Assembly: GCF_014654785.1 (NCBI RefSeq)
Contig: NZ_BNBD01000001.1
Location: forward strand, 992,001-1,056,000
Direction of reading: 5' to 3'
Length of the DNA: 64,000 nucleotides
Source: Streptomyces mashuensis
Lineage (GTDB): Bacteria; Actinomycetota; Actinomycetes; Streptomycetales; Streptomycetaceae
Shown here: positions 8,474 through 18,397 of the stretch, one piece after another
Position numbering within the stretch: the first letter of the stretch is position 1
Layout of the letters: every line of letters begins with the position of its first letter
Notes under the pieces: model-generated
Database searches by the model: none
What the model saw: the letters and a program-made list of their open reading frames with translations, nothing else
Told to the model about the DNA's origin: nothing
Made by a program: the position numbers and the translations under genes

Positions 8474-9450
8474 AACCTGCGAAGCCCCTGCTGACCGTCG
8501 ACGGGATGTCCGTCCGCTTCCGCATGCCCGGCGGCCGGTACGTCGCCGCCGTCAGCGACGTCTCCCTCACCCTGCACCCCGGCGAGTGCCTCGTCCTCGT
8601 CGGCGAGAGCGGCTGCGGCAAGTCGGTGCTGGCCTCCGCCCTGCTCGGCCTGCTGCCCGGCAACGCCGAGACGGCGGGACGGGCCCTGCTCGCCGGAGAC
8701 GCGCCGCTGGACCTGCTGACCGCGAGCGAACGCACCCTCGCCCGCACCGTCCGCGGCCGCCGCATCGGCCTCGTCCCGCAGAGTCCCGCCGCCCACCTCA
8801 CCCCCGTCCGCACCGTACGCTCCCACCTCCGCGAGACCGTCCGCGCCCTCACCGGCGTCCGCGGCACCGCCCTGGACCCCGCCGTCGAAGCCGCCGCCGC
8901 CCGGGCCGCCTTCCCCACGGACCACCTCGACCGCCACCCCCACCAGCTCTCCGGCGGACTCGCCCAGCGCGCCGCCACCGCCCTTGCCCTCGTCGGCGAC
9001 GCCCCGCTGCTCCTCGCCGACGAACCCACCACCGGCCTCGACCGCGACCTCGTCGAGCGCACGGCGGACGAACTGCGCCGGCACGTCGACGCCGGCCACG
9101 CCCTGCTGATGATCACGCACGACCTGGCGGCCGCCGCACGCATCGCGGACCGGGTGGCCGTCATGTACGCGGGGCGCGTCGTCGAGACCGCCGACGCCGG
9201 GCCCTTCTTCGGTACCCCCGGCCCCCGGCACCCGTACGCCCGCCGGCTCCTCGACGCCCTGCCCGAACGGGCCTTCACCCCCATCCCCGGCATGCCGCCC
9301 GAGCTGGGCGCACTGCCGGAGGGCTGTGCCTTCGCGCCGCGCTGCGACCGGGCGGAGGCCGCCTGCACCCGAACGGTCCCGGCCCTCTCCGCCGGCGTGG
9401 CCTGCCACCACCCCCTGGAGGAGGTGCAGCCCCGTGCTGGAGCTGCGTGA
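8470..9450 (+). CDS. nikD: nickel ABC transporter ATP-binding protein NikD
   Basis: This 326-residue ABC ATPase of the oligopeptide/nickel family has Walker A GESGCGKS (about residue 45), the signature QLSGGLAQR (LSGGL instead of the usual LSGGQ), Walker B LLADEPTT and the H-loop MITHDLAAAA. The C-terminal cysteine-bearing oligopeptide-ABC tail is present (GCAFAPRCDRAEAACT). The start is a GTG at 8470 overlapping the nikC stop. It is expected to pair with NikE as a cytoplasmic heterodimer driving nickel uptake. Confidence 0.87.
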   Translation: MKPAKPLLTVDGMSVRFRMPGGRYVAAVSDVSLTLHPGECLVLVGESGCGKSVLASALLGLLPGNAETAGRALLAGDAPLDLLTASERTLARTVRGRRIGLVPQSPAAHLTPVRTVRSHLRETVRALTGVRGTALDPAVEAAAARAAFPTDHLDRHPHQLSGGLAQRAATALALVGDAPLLLADEPTTGLDRDLVERTADELRRHVDAGHALLMITHDLAAAARIADRVAVMYAGRVVETADAGPFFGTPGPRHPYARRLLDALPERAFTPIPGMPPELGALPEGCAFAPRCDRAEAACTRTVPALSAGVACHHPLEEVQPRAGAA

Positions 9451-10123
9451 CATCACGGCCGGATACGAGCCGGGGCGGCCCGTGCTGCGCGACGTGTCGC
9501 TGACCGTCGGCGACGGCGAGGCCGTGGGGCTGCTGGGCCCCAGCGGCTGCGGCAAGTCGACCCTGGCCCGGGTCGCGGCCCTCCTGCACCGCCCCACGGC
9601 CGGCACCGTGCTCCTCGACGGCGAACCGGCCCACGGCTGGCGCCACCGCGCGCCACGCGGGCAACGCACAGCCGTCGGCGTCGTCTTCCAGCAGCCGCGC
9701 CAGTCCGCCGACCCCCGGCTGACGCTCCACGACGTGATCGCGGAACCGCTGCGCGCCACGGGCCGCCGCGCGGAAGCACCGGCCCGCGTGGCCGGACTGG
9801 CGGCGACGACGGGCCTGACGGACGACCTGCTGACCCGCCGCCCGCACCAGGTCAGCGACGGCCAGCTGCAACGCGCCTGCCTCGCCCGCGCCCTGGCCCT
9901 GCGCCCGCGCCTGCTCATCTGCGACGAGATGACGGCCATGCTGGACGCGTCCACGACGGCGGCCCTGGTGGGCGTGCTCGAGGCGTACCGCGCGGAAACA
10001 GGCGCGGCCGTCCTGGCCGTGAGCCACGACCCGGTCCTGCTGAACCGCTGGTGCGACCGGGTGGTGCGCTGGGACGACATCACCCGGGGCACCACCGCAT
10101 CCGACCGGCCCCACCCTCTCTAA
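9434..10123 (+). CDS. nikE: nickel ABC transporter ATP-binding protein NikE
   Basis: This 229-residue ABC ATPase has Walker [10 protein letters not shown] (about residue 36), Walker [15 protein letters not shown] and H-loop AVSHDPVLL. The signature motif has drifted to [16 protein letters not shown] (VSDGQ in place of LSGGQ). The start is a GTG at 9434, 17 bp inside nikD, preceded by a strong GGAGGAGG site. It lacks the C-terminal cysteine region of NikD, as expected for the shorter partner. Its last four bases overlap the end of lysX on the opposite strand, leaving no room for an intergenic terminator. Confidence 0.86.
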   Translation: MLELRDITAGYEPGRPVLRDVSLTVGDGEAVGLLGPSGCGKSTLARVAALLHRPTAGTVLLDGEPAHGWRHRAPRGQRTAVGVVFQQPRQSADPRLTLHDVIAEPLRATGRRAEAPARVAGLAATTGLTDDLLTRRPHQVSDGQLQRACLARALALRPRLLICDEMTAMLDASTTAALVGVLEAYRAETGAAVLAVSHDPVLLNRWCDRVVRWDDITRGTTASDRPHPL

Positions 10124-13100
10124 CGGAACCGCACCAGCGGGAACGGCAGCGTCTCGCGGATCGACAGGCCCGTCAGGAACATCACCAGCCGGTCCACGCC
10201 CAGCCCCAGGCCGCCCGTCGGCGGCATCGCGTACTCCAGGGCCCGCAGGAAGTCCTCGTCCAGCTCCATCGCCTCCGGGTCGCCGCCCGCCGCGCGCAGC
10301 GACTGCGCGGTCAGCCGGCGGCGCTGCTCGACCGGGTCGGTGAGCTCCGAGTACGCCGTGCCCAGCTCCGTGCCGAAGGCCACCAGGTCCCACCGCTCGG
10401 CCAGCCGCGGGTCCGCCCGGTGCGGGCGGGTCAGCGGCGAGACGTCGGTGGGGAAGTCCTTGTAGAACACCGGCAGCGTCGTCCGCTGCTCCACCAGCCG
10501 CTCGTACAGCTCCAGCACCAGGTCCCCGTGGCCGTCGTCCACGCCGTGCGGCACGCCCGCCGCGTCGCAGTGCGCGCGCAGCGCCGCGACGGTGGTGTCC
10601 GGGCCGACCTCCTGTCCCAGGGCCTCCGACAGCGCGCCGTACACCGTGCGCACCGGCCACGCGCCGGAGATGTCGTGCTCCACGCGCCGGCCGTCGGCGT
10701 CGGTGCGCACCGCGAGCGGCGCGCCGTGGGCGGCCGTCGCCGCCTCCTGGATCAGTTCGCGGGTGAGGTCGAGCATCACGTCGTAGTCGGCGAACGCCTG
10801 GTACGCCTCCAGCATCGTGAACTCGGGGTTGTGCTTGTACGACACACCCTCGTTGCGGAAGGTGCGGCCCAGCTCGAACACCTTCTCCAGGCCGCCCACG
10901 CACAGCCGCTTGAGGTAGAGCTCCGGCGCGATGCGCAGGTAGAGATCCAGGTCGTAGGCGTTGATGTGGGTGGTGAACGGGCGCGCGTTGGCGCCGCCGT
11001 GCACCTGCTGGAGCATCGGCGTCTCCACCTCCAGGAACCCCCGCTCCAGCAGCCCCAGCCGCAGCGCCTGCACCGCCGCGCTGCGCGTCCGCACGGTGTG
11101 CCGCGCCTCGCGCGAGACGGCCAGGTCCACGTACCGCATCCGCACCCGCGTCTCGGGGTCGCCCAGGCCACGCCGCTTGTCGGGCAGCGGGCGCAGGCAC
11201 TTGGCGGTCATCCGGGCACGCGTGACGAACACCGACAGCTCGCCGCGGTCGGTCGTCCCGATCTCGCCCTCCGCCTCCACGTGGTCGCCCAGGTCGACGT
11301 GCGACGTGAAGCGGCGCAGCAGCTCGGGCCCGGAGCCGTCGCGGGTGAACACCAGCTGGAGGTCGCCCGACCAGTCGCGCACGGTGGCGAAGGCGACGCC
11401 GCCGTGGTTGCGGGCGAGCAGCACCCGGCCGGCCACGGTGACGCGTTCACCCGTACGGGTGCCGGGCGGCAGGTCCGCGTGGGCGGCGCGGATCGTGGCG
11501 AGGGTGTGCGTTCGGTGCGCGTCGACGGGGTAGGGGTCGACGCCGGCGGCCCGCAGCCGTTCCAGCTTGCGGTGCCGGACCCGTACCTGCTCGGGCAGGC
11601 CCGCGAGCTCCCCCTCCGCGCCCTCCGCGCCGGCGGCACCGGGCTCCGCGCCCGGTGCGAAGCCCAGTTCGGTGAGCGAGGGCAGGCCGGCCGCGGGGGC
11701 GGGGCCGGCGATGCCGGGGGCGCGGCCGCGGCGCCACAGCTTGCCCAGGCTGGGCACGGAGACGAAGCCCTCGGCGATGCCCGCCGCCAGCCCGATCCGG
11801 GCCAGCGCACCGGCGTCGGCGTAGCAGAGGAAGCGGGGGTGCCACTCCGGGTTGTACTTCACGTTCGACCGGTAGAGCGCCTCCAGCTGCCACCACCGGG
11901 AGAAGAACAGCAGCAGCTTGCGCCACAGCCGCAGCACCGGCCCCGCGCCGATGCGCGCCCCCTCCTCGAACGCCGACCGGAACACGGCGAAGTTGAGCGA
12001 GACCCGCCGCACCCCGAACCGGCCCGCCTGCGCGCACAGCCGGGCCACCATGAACTCCATGACGCCGTTGGGCGCCGTCCGGTCGCGCCGCATCAGGTCG
12101 AGCGAGATGCCGTCGGTCCCCCAGGGGACGAACGACAGCAGCGCGATCATCGTTCCCTCGTGGTCCAGCGCCTCCACGAGCAGGCAGTCGCCGTCGGCGG
12201 GGTCGCCCAGGCGGCCCAGGGCCATGGAGAAGCCGCGCTCGGTCTCGGTGTCGCGCCAGGCGTCCGCGCGCCGGATGACCTCGCCCATCTCCTCGTCCGA
12301 CAGGGCGGAATGGCGGCGGACACGGACGGTGGCGCCGGTGCGCTCCACGCGGTTCACGGCCTGCCGGGTGACGCGCATCTCCCGGCCGTCCAGGTCGAAG
12401 GAGCCGACCTGGAGGATCGCCTCGTCGCCCAGCTGGAGCGCGCCCAGGCCGTGGCGGGCGTACGCGCGGGCGCCCTCCTCGCCCGCGCCCATCACGGCGG
12501 GCTGCCAGCCGTAGCGGCCGGCCAGGTCGAGCCACGCCTCGATGGCGGGCGCCCACGCCTCCGGGTCGCCCAGCGGGTCGCCGGAGGCCAGGCACACGCC
12601 CGCCTCCACGCGGTAGGTGACGGCGGCCTTGCCGCTCGGCGAGAAGACCACGGCCTTGTCGCGCCGCGTGGCGAAGTAGCCGAGCGAGTCGCGGGTGCCC
12701 CAGCGGGCGAGGAGACCGCGGATGCGCAGCTCCTCGTCGCCGTGCAGCGCCGCCTCCAGGCGCTGCGAGCGGAACAGCGCCATGGCGGCGTTGAGCAGCG
12801 CCAGCGCGCCGAACAGGCCGAGCAGGAAGTAGATCCAGTGCGGGGGCCGGCCGGCGAAGTGGTGGGTGGGCACCAGCCCGCCGCACACCTTGTTGGCGGC
12901 GAACAGCAGCCGGTTGCCGCCGCCGCGCTCCAGGGTGCCGGGGAAGAGCGAGACCAGGCCCCAGCCCAGCAGCGTGCCGACGGCCAGGCCCGCGACGAGG
13001 ACCAGCAGGGCGCGCAGGAACGCGCCGCGGCGTGACAGGGCGTAGAACTCGCGCCGCGCCAGGAGCAGCAGGCTCATCGCGGCCACGCACAGCACCAGCG

Positions 13101-13494
13101 ACGGCAGGGTGTCCCAGTAGCCCACGGCCAGCAGCAGGGCGTCCGCGAGCAGCAGGAGGGTGAGGTAGGCCAGGACGAACCACAGGGTGACCCGCTTGCG
13201 GGCGGCCATGGCGGCCGCGAGCAGCAGCAGGAAGACGGCGTACGCGAGGTTGGCGGCGGTGGGGACGGTCAGCAGGTCCAGCGCGCGCGTGACGGGCTGC
13301 AGGGCGCGGCGCAGCGGCGGGACGACGGCGGTGACGGCGCAGTAGGCGCCGAGCAGGCCGAAGAAGACCGCGAAGCCGCCCGGAACGCCGTGCAGGAAAC
13401 GGCGCCAGGCGCCGGCCCGGGCCTCGTCCGCGGCGGGCGCGCCGGACGGGCCCGCCTGCTGCCCCGAGGGCCCGGCGTCCCGGACAGTGCTCAT
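10120..13494 (-). CDS. lysX: bifunctional lysylphosphatidylglycerol synthase / lysyl-tRNA synthetase LysX
   Basis: This 1124-residue protein has three parts. Residues about 30-240 hold six to seven membrane segments, about 250-570 form a DUF2156/MprF-type aminoacyl-tRNA transferase domain ([47 protein letters not shown]), and from about residue 620 there is an OB-fold and a class II lysyl-tRNA synthetase ([55 protein letters not shown]). In mycobacteria LysX charges tRNA-Lys and adds lysine to phosphatidylglycerol, giving resistance to cationic peptides. The same role is likely here. It is convergent with the nickel operon and overlaps it by 4 bp. Confidence 0.93.
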   Translation of the reverse strand: MSTVRDAGPSGQQAGPSGAPAADEARAGAWRRFLHGVPGGFAVFFGLLGAYCAVTAVVPPLRRALQPVTRALDLLTVPTAANLAYAVFLLLLAAAMAARKRVTLWFVLAYLTLLLLADALLLAVGYWDTLPSLVLCVAAMSLLLLARREFYALSRRGAFLRALLVLVAGLAVGTLLGWGLVSLFPGTLERGGGNRLLFAANKVCGGLVPTHHFAGRPPHWIYFLLGLFGALALLNAAMALFRSQRLEAALHGDEELRIRGLLARWGTRDSLGYFATRRDKAVVFSPSGKAAVTYRVEAGVCLASGDPLGDPEAWAPAIEAWLDLAGRYGWQPAVMGAGEEGARAYARHGLGALQLGDEAILQVGSFDLDGREMRVTRQAVNRVERTGATVRVRRHSALSDEEMGEVIRRADAWRDTETERGFSMALGRLGDPADGDCLLVEALDHEGTMIALLSFVPWGTDGISLDLMRRDRTAPNGVMEFMVARLCAQAGRFGVRRVSLNFAVFRSAFEEGARIGAGPVLRLWRKLLLFFSRWWQLEALYRSNVKYNPEWHPRFLCYADAGALARIGLAAGIAEGFVSVPSLGKLWRRGRAPGIAGPAPAAGLPSLTELGFAPGAEPGAAGAEGAEGELAGLPEQVRVRHRKLERLRAAGVDPYPVDAHRTHTLATIRAAHADLPPGTRTGERVTVAGRVLLARNHGGVAFATVRDWSGDLQLVFTRDGSGPELLRRFTSHVDLGDHVEAEGEIGTTDRGELSVFVTRARMTAKCLRPLPDKRRGLGDPETRVRMRYVDLAVSREARHTVRTRSAAVQALRLGLLERGFLEVETPMLQQVHGGANARPFTTHINAYDLDLYLRIAPELYLKRLCVGGLEKVFELGRTFRNEGVSYKHNPEFTMLEAYQAFADYDVMLDLTRELIQEAATAAHGAPLAVRTDADGRRVEHDISGAWPVRTVYGALSEALGQEVGPDTTVAALRAHCDAAGVPHGVDDGHGDLVLELYERLVEQRTTLPVFYKDFPTDVSPLTRPHRADPRLAERWDLVAFGTELGTAYSELTDPVEQRRRLTAQSLRAAGGDPEAMELDEDFLRALEYAMPPTGGLGLGVDRLVMFLTGLSIRETLPFPLVRFR

Positions 13495-13619
13495 TCCGTC
13501 AGCCTAGGCACGAGCAGGGCTCCGGGCACGCCGAGCGCCGGGAGCGCGGCGCGGAGGGGCCGAATCGGTGATTTCCCACCCGGTTGGAGTACATCTCCTG
13601 CCCGGCTCGCGGGGCCACG

Positions 13620-13862
13620 ATGAGCGAGACTGGCGGACGTCCCGCCGCTGTGCCGAGGAGGTTCGCCGTGGCCGTGTCGATTTCCGTGGTCCTGTTGCTC
13701 GTGATCCTGGCCGTGGTGTTCATGCGCAGCGGGGGACTGCGCTTCTCCCACGCCCTCGTCTGCGTCCTGCTGGGCTTCCTGCTGGCCAGCACGAGCATCG
13801 CGCCGACCATTTCGCACGGCCTGTTCGCCACCACGCAGCTGGTGGGCGGCGTCCGGCCCTGA
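13620..13862 (+). CDS. small membrane protein, unknown function
   Basis: This 80-residue protein has a short polar N-terminus and two hydrophobic helices: AVSISVVLLLVILAVVFM at about residues 16-33 and a second at about 44-60. They are separated by a short RSGGLRFSHA linker. Such two-helix proteins are common in Streptomyces and most have no assigned role. The ATG at 13620 was chosen because the upstream in-frame alternative is a TTG. It lies between lysX (divergent) and the encapsulin pair (convergent), so it is not part of either operon. Confidence 0.6.
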   Translation: MSETGGRPAAVPRRFAVAVSISVVLLLVILAVVFMRSGGLRFSHALVCVLLGFLLASTSIAPTISHGLFATTQLVGGVRP

Positions 13863-13908
13863 CGGGCACGGGGCTCCGCCGGGCCGGACGCCGCGGGGCG
13901 CGGTGGTC

Positions 13909-15315
13909 CTACCGGCCGATCTCGACGTCCTCCAGGACGCCGAGCGCGTCCGGCACCAGCACCGCCGCCGAGTAGTAGGCGCTGACCAGGTACGAGGCGA
14001 CCGCCTGCTCGTTGATGCCCATGAACCGCACGTTGAGGCTGGGCTGGTACTCGTCCGGGATGCCGGTCTGGTGCAGGCCGACGACGCCCTGGTTCTCCTC
14101 GCCGGTCCGCATGGCGATGATGGAGCTGGTGCCGGTCTCCGACACCGGGATCTTGTTGCACGGCAGCAGCGGAATCCCGCGCCAGGCCCGCACGGACGAC
14201 CCCAGGACCTCGATGTTCTTCGGGTACAGGCCGCGCTTGTTGCACTCCCGGCCGAACGCCGCGATGGTGCGCGGGTGCGCCAGCAGGTACTGCGTCTTGC
14301 GGCGCCGTGCGAGCAGCTCGTCGAGGTCGTCGGGGGTGGGCGGGCCGCTGCGGGTGTGGATGCGCTGGCTCATGGCGGCGTTGTGCAGGAGCCCGAACTC
14401 GCGGTTGTTGATCATCTCGTGCTCCTGGCGTTCGCGCAGGGCCTCGACGGTCAGGCGGAGCTGCTGCTCCAGCTGGTTCATGGGCTCGTTGTAGAGGTCG
14501 GCGACGCGGGTGTGGACCCGCAGCACGGTCTGCGCGACGCTCAGCTCGTACTCGCGGGGCCGCAGCTCGTACTCGACGTACGTGCCGGGGATGACGGGCT
14601 CGCCGCTGTGCCCGGAGGTGATGGCGATGTCGGCCTCGCCGCGCTTGTTCGCGGGCGGGGTGGGGCGCGAGGAGACGTCCGTGACGTGCGCGCGGAGCGA
14701 CTCGGAGCGGTCGGCCACCTCCTGGAACGCCGCGCGGGGCAGGGCCAGGACCGTGCAGCGCGTGACGGCGCGGACGGTGAAGCCCCAGGTGCCGTCGGGC
14801 TCCAGCGGGACGCGCTCGCCGAAGTAGTCGCCGTCGGCCAGGGTGCCGAGCACGGCCTCGTCCCCGTAGGGGCCGCGGCCGGTCTTGGTGAGCTTGCCGT
14901 GCGCGATCAGGAACACCTGGTCGGCGGGTTGCCCGGCTTCCACGAGCGTGTCGCCGGCCGCGTACTCGCGCTGCACGAACGCGTCGGCCAGCGCCTCCAG
15001 CACCTGCTGGTCCTCGTACCCGCGCAGCAGCGGCAGCTCGCCCAGCTCCGGCGGGATGACGCGGACCTCGGCGCCCGTCGAGATGAACTCGACGCGCCCG
15101 TCACCGACGGTGTACGTCAGCCGTCGGTTGACGCGGTACGTGCCGGCCGACACCTGGACCCAGGGCAGCACGCGCAGCAGCCAGCGCGAGGAGATGCCCT
15201 GCATCTGGGGGACGGTCTTGGTGGTCGTGGCGAGCTGGCGCGCCGCGTCCGTCCCGAGGCTGAGCCGGGACTGGTCCTGCGGTACGGAGTTCTCCGGCTC
15301 CACTGACGTGGTCAT
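13909..15315 (-). CDS. family 2B encapsulin shell protein, first copy (EshA type)
   Basis: This 468-residue protein belongs to the family 2 encapsulins: HK97-fold shell proteins that self-assemble into protein nanocompartments. Family 2B members carry a cyclic-nucleotide-binding-like domain inserted in the shell fold, seen here at about residues 90-200 ([31 protein letters not shown]). The conserved shell parts are the start [19 protein letters not shown], the central [20 protein letters not shown] and the end [20 protein letters not shown]. The S. griseus homologue EshA affects aerial growth. It follows a close paralogue 92 bp upstream on the same strand. The usual cargo (terpene cyclase, prenyl transferase, desulfurase) is not encoded nearby. 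Confidence 0.88.
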   Translation of the reverse strand: MTTSVEPENSVPQDQSRLSLGTDAARQLATTTKTVPQMQGISSRWLLRVLPWVQVSAGTYRVNRRLTYTVGDGRVEFISTGAEVRVIPPELGELPLLRGYEDQQVLEALADAFVQREYAAGDTLVEAGQPADQVFLIAHGKLTKTGRGPYGDEAVLGTLADGDYFGERVPLEPDGTWGFTVRAVTRCTVLALPRAAFQEVADRSESLRAHVTDVSSRPTPPANKRGEADIAITSGHSGEPVIPGTYVEYELRPREYELSVAQTVLRVHTRVADLYNEPMNQLEQQLRLTVEALRERQEHEMINNREFGLLHNAAMSQRIHTRSGPPTPDDLDELLARRRKTQYLLAHPRTIAAFGRECNKRGLYPKNIEVLGSSVRAWRGIPLLPCNKIPVSETGTSSIIAMRTGEENQGVVGLHQTGIPDEYQPSLNVRFMGINEQAVASYLVSAYYSAAVLVPDALGVLEDVEIGR

Positions 15316-15375
15316 GCGAGGTGTTCACCCATCTGTGAGTTCTGCGGACGGACGGACTCGGCGGATTCACGGATA

Positions 15376-15404
15376 CGCGGATTCCCAGATACGGCGAATC
15401 CGCG
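15376..15404 (-). terminator. hairpin between the two encapsulin genes
   Basis: CGCGGATTC (15376-15384) and GAATCCGCG (15396-15404) are perfect 9-bp inverted repeats with an 11-base loop. They lie 4 bp beyond the stop of the upstream shell gene. The hairpin could be a leaky terminator or an RNA processing signal setting the ratio of the two shell proteins. Two further copies of GGATAC or GATAC lie in the same spacer. Confidence 0.5.
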
Positions 15405-15407
15405 AAT

Positions 15408-16820
15408 TCAGTGGCCCACTTCGACGTTCTCGAGAATTCCCAGGGCGTCCGGTACCAGGACGGCGGCCGAATAGTAGACGCTCACCAGATACGACATGAT
15501 GGCCTGTTCGCTGATGCCCATGAAGCGCACTGAAAGGCTCGGCTGGTATTCATCGGGAATTCCGGTGCGGTGCAGGCCGATGACGCCTTGGCTCTCCTCG
15601 CCGGTCCGCATCAGCAGGACGGAGCTGACACCGGTGTCCGTGACGGGGATCTTGTTGCAGGGGAAGATCGGTACGCCGCGCCAGGCCGGCACCGAGTGCC
15701 CGCCGACCTGCGCGCTGTCGGGGTAGACGCCGCGGCGGTTGAACTCCCGGGCGATCGCGGCGATGGCCTTCGGGTGCGCCAGCAGGAAGCCGGGCTCCTT
15801 CCACACCGTGGCCAGCAGGTCGTCGAGGTCGTCGGGGGTGGGCGGGCCGCTGCGGGTGTGGATGCGCTGGCCCAGGTCGGCGTTGTGCAGCAGCCCGAAC
15901 TCGCGGTTGTTGATCATCTCGTGCTCCTGGCGTTCGCGCAGGGCCTCGACGGTCAGGCGGAGCTGCTGCTCCAGCTGGTTCATGGGCTCGTTGTAGAGGT
16001 CGGCCACGCGCGTGTGCACCCGCAGCACGGTCTGCGCCACGCTCAGCCCGTACTCGCGGGGCGAGACCTCGTAGTCCGCGAACACACCTGGCAGCGCGGG
16101 CTCGCCCGTGTGCCCGGAGGCGACGTCGATGGCGGCCTCGCCGTACGCGTTCTGCGGGCGGCCGGTACGGGCGCGGACGCCCTCGACGTGTGCCCGCAGC
16201 TGCGGCGAGCGCTCCATGGCCTGCCGGAACTCGGCGTGCGGCAGCGTGAGGACGGTGCAGGCGGTCACCGCGCGGACGGTGACGTCCCACGTGCCCGGCT
16301 CGGGTGCGGCCAGCTCGCGGTCGCCGATGTAGCCGCCGCCGGCCAGCACGCCCAGCACGGCGGGCTCGCCGTACTCGCCCTCGTGCAGCTTCTCGGCCTT
16401 GCCGTGCGCGAGGAGGACGACCTGGTCGGCCGGCTGTCCGGCCTCCACCAGCAGTTCACCGGGCCGGTACTCGCGCTGCACGAACCGGCCGGCCAGCTCC
16501 TCCAGCACCTCCGCGTCGCCGAAGTCCCGCAGCAGCGGCAGCTCGCCCAGCTCGGCGGGGATCACCCGGACCTCGGCGCCGGTGGTGAAGAACTCCACCC
16601 GCCCGTCGCCCAGTGTGTGCGTCAGCCGCCGGTTGACCCGGTACGTGCCGCCGGAGACCTGCACCCACGGCAGCAGCCGCAGCAGCCACCGGGAGCTGAT
16701 CGCCTGCATCTGCGGCACGGACTTGGTCGTGGTGGCCAGATTCCGGGCGGCCTCCGTGCCCAGGCTCAGCCGGCCGGGCGGATTTTCCGTACCGGCCCCG
16801 GACTCCACTGACGTCGTCAT
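15408..16820 (-). CDS. family 2B encapsulin shell protein, second copy (EshA type)
   Basis: This 470-residue shell protein is a paralogue of the gene downstream, sharing the start MTTSVE, the [21 protein letters not shown] block, the inserted cyclic-nucleotide-binding domain at about residues 90-200 ([23 protein letters not shown]) and the C-terminal shell domain. The ATG at 16818-16820 is preferred over one 18 bp upstream because its N-terminus aligns with the other copy. Tandem 2B shells are known to form mixed capsids in some Streptomyces. The two copies differ most in the nucleotide-binding insert ([21 protein letters not shown] here) and in the loop after it, so they may sense or gate differently. 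Confidence 0.88.
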   Translation of the reverse strand: MTTSVESGAGTENPPGRLSLGTEAARNLATTTKSVPQMQAISSRWLLRLLPWVQVSGGTYRVNRRLTHTLGDGRVEFFTTGAEVRVIPAELGELPLLRDFGDAEVLEELAGRFVQREYRPGELLVEAGQPADQVVLLAHGKAEKLHEGEYGEPAVLGVLAGGGYIGDRELAAPEPGTWDVTVRAVTACTVLTLPHAEFRQAMERSPQLRAHVEGVRARTGRPQNAYGEAAIDVASGHTGEPALPGVFADYEVSPREYGLSVAQTVLRVHTRVADLYNEPMNQLEQQLRLTVEALRERQEHEMINNREFGLLHNADLGQRIHTRSGPPTPDDLDDLLATVWKEPGFLLAHPKAIAAIAREFNRRGVYPDSAQVGGHSVPAWRGVPIFPCNKIPVTDTGVSSVLLMRTGEESQGVIGLHRTGIPDEYQPSLSVRFMGISEQAIMSYLVSVYYSAAVLVPDALGILENVEVGH

Positions 16821-16961
16821 TTCGAATGCCCACCCCATCGTCGCGGAACTGCCCGTGCGGCGGCCCCGGGAAAAGGCCCCGGGCGCCCCGCCCGAACCTA
16901 GCAGCGGAATTCGGCGGACGGGATCACTCGATCGGATGGGATTAAAAGCTGCTCTCGCGTG

Positions 16962-18248
16962 TCACGACCCCGAGAAAACCCCGATGCCGTTCGCGACGGC
17001 CCGTTCCGCCCCGCCCGACGGATGGTTGCGCACGACCGCGTGCCCGCTGCCCGGGGAGCGCGTGACGAGCGTCGAGGAGCCGCCGCCGTCCAGGTTGAAG
17101 GCGTCCACCGACCCCACCGCCCGCATCAGCCGGGCCAGTTCCGTGAGCGTGAGGCCCGGCCGGTACGCGGCCCGCCCGTCCAGCGCCAGCAGGTAGACGC
17201 GCTGCCCCCGGTCGGCCAGCCCCGCGGCCGTCCGCACCGCCGCCGTCCGCCCGTCGAGCCCGGACAGCTGCCGGCCCCCGCGCAGCACCGGGAAGCCCCC
17301 GATGGCGAAGTCGTAGCCGCGCGCCTTGCGCGCCCGCAGGTACCGGTCCACCGACACCCGGTCGCCCACCGCCAGCCTGCGCAGCTCGCGCGCCCCCTCC
17401 TCGCGCCCCACCAGCACCAGCGAGCCCGAGGCGATGGGGCCCTTGCCCGGCCGTGCCGACCGTGCCGCCACACGGCCCCGCCGCACCGTCACCTCGTACG
17501 TCTCGTCGCTGCACGGCGCGCCGCGGTGGGCGTCCGTGCCGCACACCGCCCGCTTCCGCGACACCCGGCCCCACGCCGGCGTGAACACGCCGATGCCGTC
17601 GACCGGGATCGCGTACTGGTTGAAGCCGCTCAGCGGCAGGTCGTCGTCCTCGGTGCGCACCGAGCCCTCCAGCGAGAGCCGGTCCATGCGCGCCACCCCG
17701 TCCCGGTCCACGCCGAAGACGGCCTCGGTGTCCACGCCCCGCGGCATCGCCGGGCCGAACCGCTGCCCGTCGGGCACCGCCGCCTTCAGGGCGTGCCCGT
17801 CCGCGACGGCCGGGCCCACCGGCGCGCCCGTCTCCCGCACCCCCGGGTGCTGCACCTCGGTGATGTTGAAGAAGTCGCCGTTCACCCCGCCTACCGCGCC
17901 CTGCCGCTCCGTCATGCCGGACACCGTGTCCCGGGCCCCGACGGCGCCCGGGTACAGCAGGTCCAGGGAGACCCGGTCGTCGCGCAGGTCGACGGTGAGC
18001 AGGTGGCCGTGGGTGGTGCCGTGACCGCCGTGCCACGACACGGTCCGGTACGTCACGCCGGGCGCCACCCTGCTCGCGGCGCCCAGCCGGGCGGCGACCT
18101 GCCCCGTTCCGGCCCCGGCCCACGCGGTGCCCCCGCCGACCAGCGAGACCCAGGCCGTCAGTACTGTCACTGCCGCGCGCAGGCGGCGTCCTCGTCTGCC
18201 CACTGTCACCCCAGAGGTCACGTCAATTCCGCTGTGCGCAAGGCTCAT
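16962..18248 (-). CDS. secreted phosphodiester glycosidase (NAGPA / DUF2233 domain)
   Basis: This 428-residue protein has an N-terminal signal peptide (hydrophobic core around VTVLTAWVSLVGGGTAWA) and a C-terminal NAGPA-type domain. It shows the motifs GGVNGDFFNITE (about residue 117) and DAFNLDGGGSSTLV (about residue 388), which form the active site of N-acetylglucosamine-1-phosphodiester alpha-N-acetylglucosaminidases and bacterial exopolysaccharide-modifying relatives. It is therefore predicted to cut sugar phosphodiesters outside the cell, perhaps in cell-wall polymers. The gene lies upstream of the encapsulin pair on the same strand but is separated from it by 141 bp, and it is divergent from another secreted phosphodiesterase gene. 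Confidence 0.85.
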   Translation of the reverse strand: MSLAHSGIDVTSGVTVGRRGRRLRAAVTVLTAWVSLVGGGTAWAGAGTGQVAARLGAASRVAPGVTYRTVSWHGGHGTTHGHLLTVDLRDDRVSLDLLYPGAVGARDTVSGMTERQGAVGGVNGDFFNITEVQHPGVRETGAPVGPAVADGHALKAAVPDGQRFGPAMPRGVDTEAVFGVDRDGVARMDRLSLEGSVRTEDDDLPLSGFNQYAIPVDGIGVFTPAWGRVSRKRAVCGTDAHRGAPCSDETYEVTVRRGRVAARSARPGKGPIASGSLVLVGREEGARELRRLAVGDRVSVDRYLRARKARGYDFAIGGFPVLRGGRQLSGLDGRTAAVRTAAGLADRGQRVYLLALDGRAAYRPGLTLTELARLMRAVGSVDAFNLDGGGSSTLVTRSPGSGHAVVRNHPSGGAERAVANGIGVFSGS

Positions 18249-18397
18249 TCATGCCCCGGCGAACGACAGGCGACGCCTGGGCGCCGGCTTCGGCACCACG
18301 CGTCACGGCTCTGTCCCGCGGCCCGGCGGGCCCCGATACTGGCCCCGACCGTCCCCGTGCCCGTGCCGCCGTTCCCGCCCCGTCCGGAGAAGCCGTC

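Noticed and set aside
6514..10095. A 3.6-kb open frame opposite the nickel operon
   Set aside because: The plus-strand genes have full domain motifs and coupled starts. The minus-strand frame has none.
16862..16883. Direct repeat GGCCCCGGG-AAAA-GGCCCCGGG as an operator
   Set aside because: It is GC-rich and short, and no consensus is known to me. It is too weak to list as a site.
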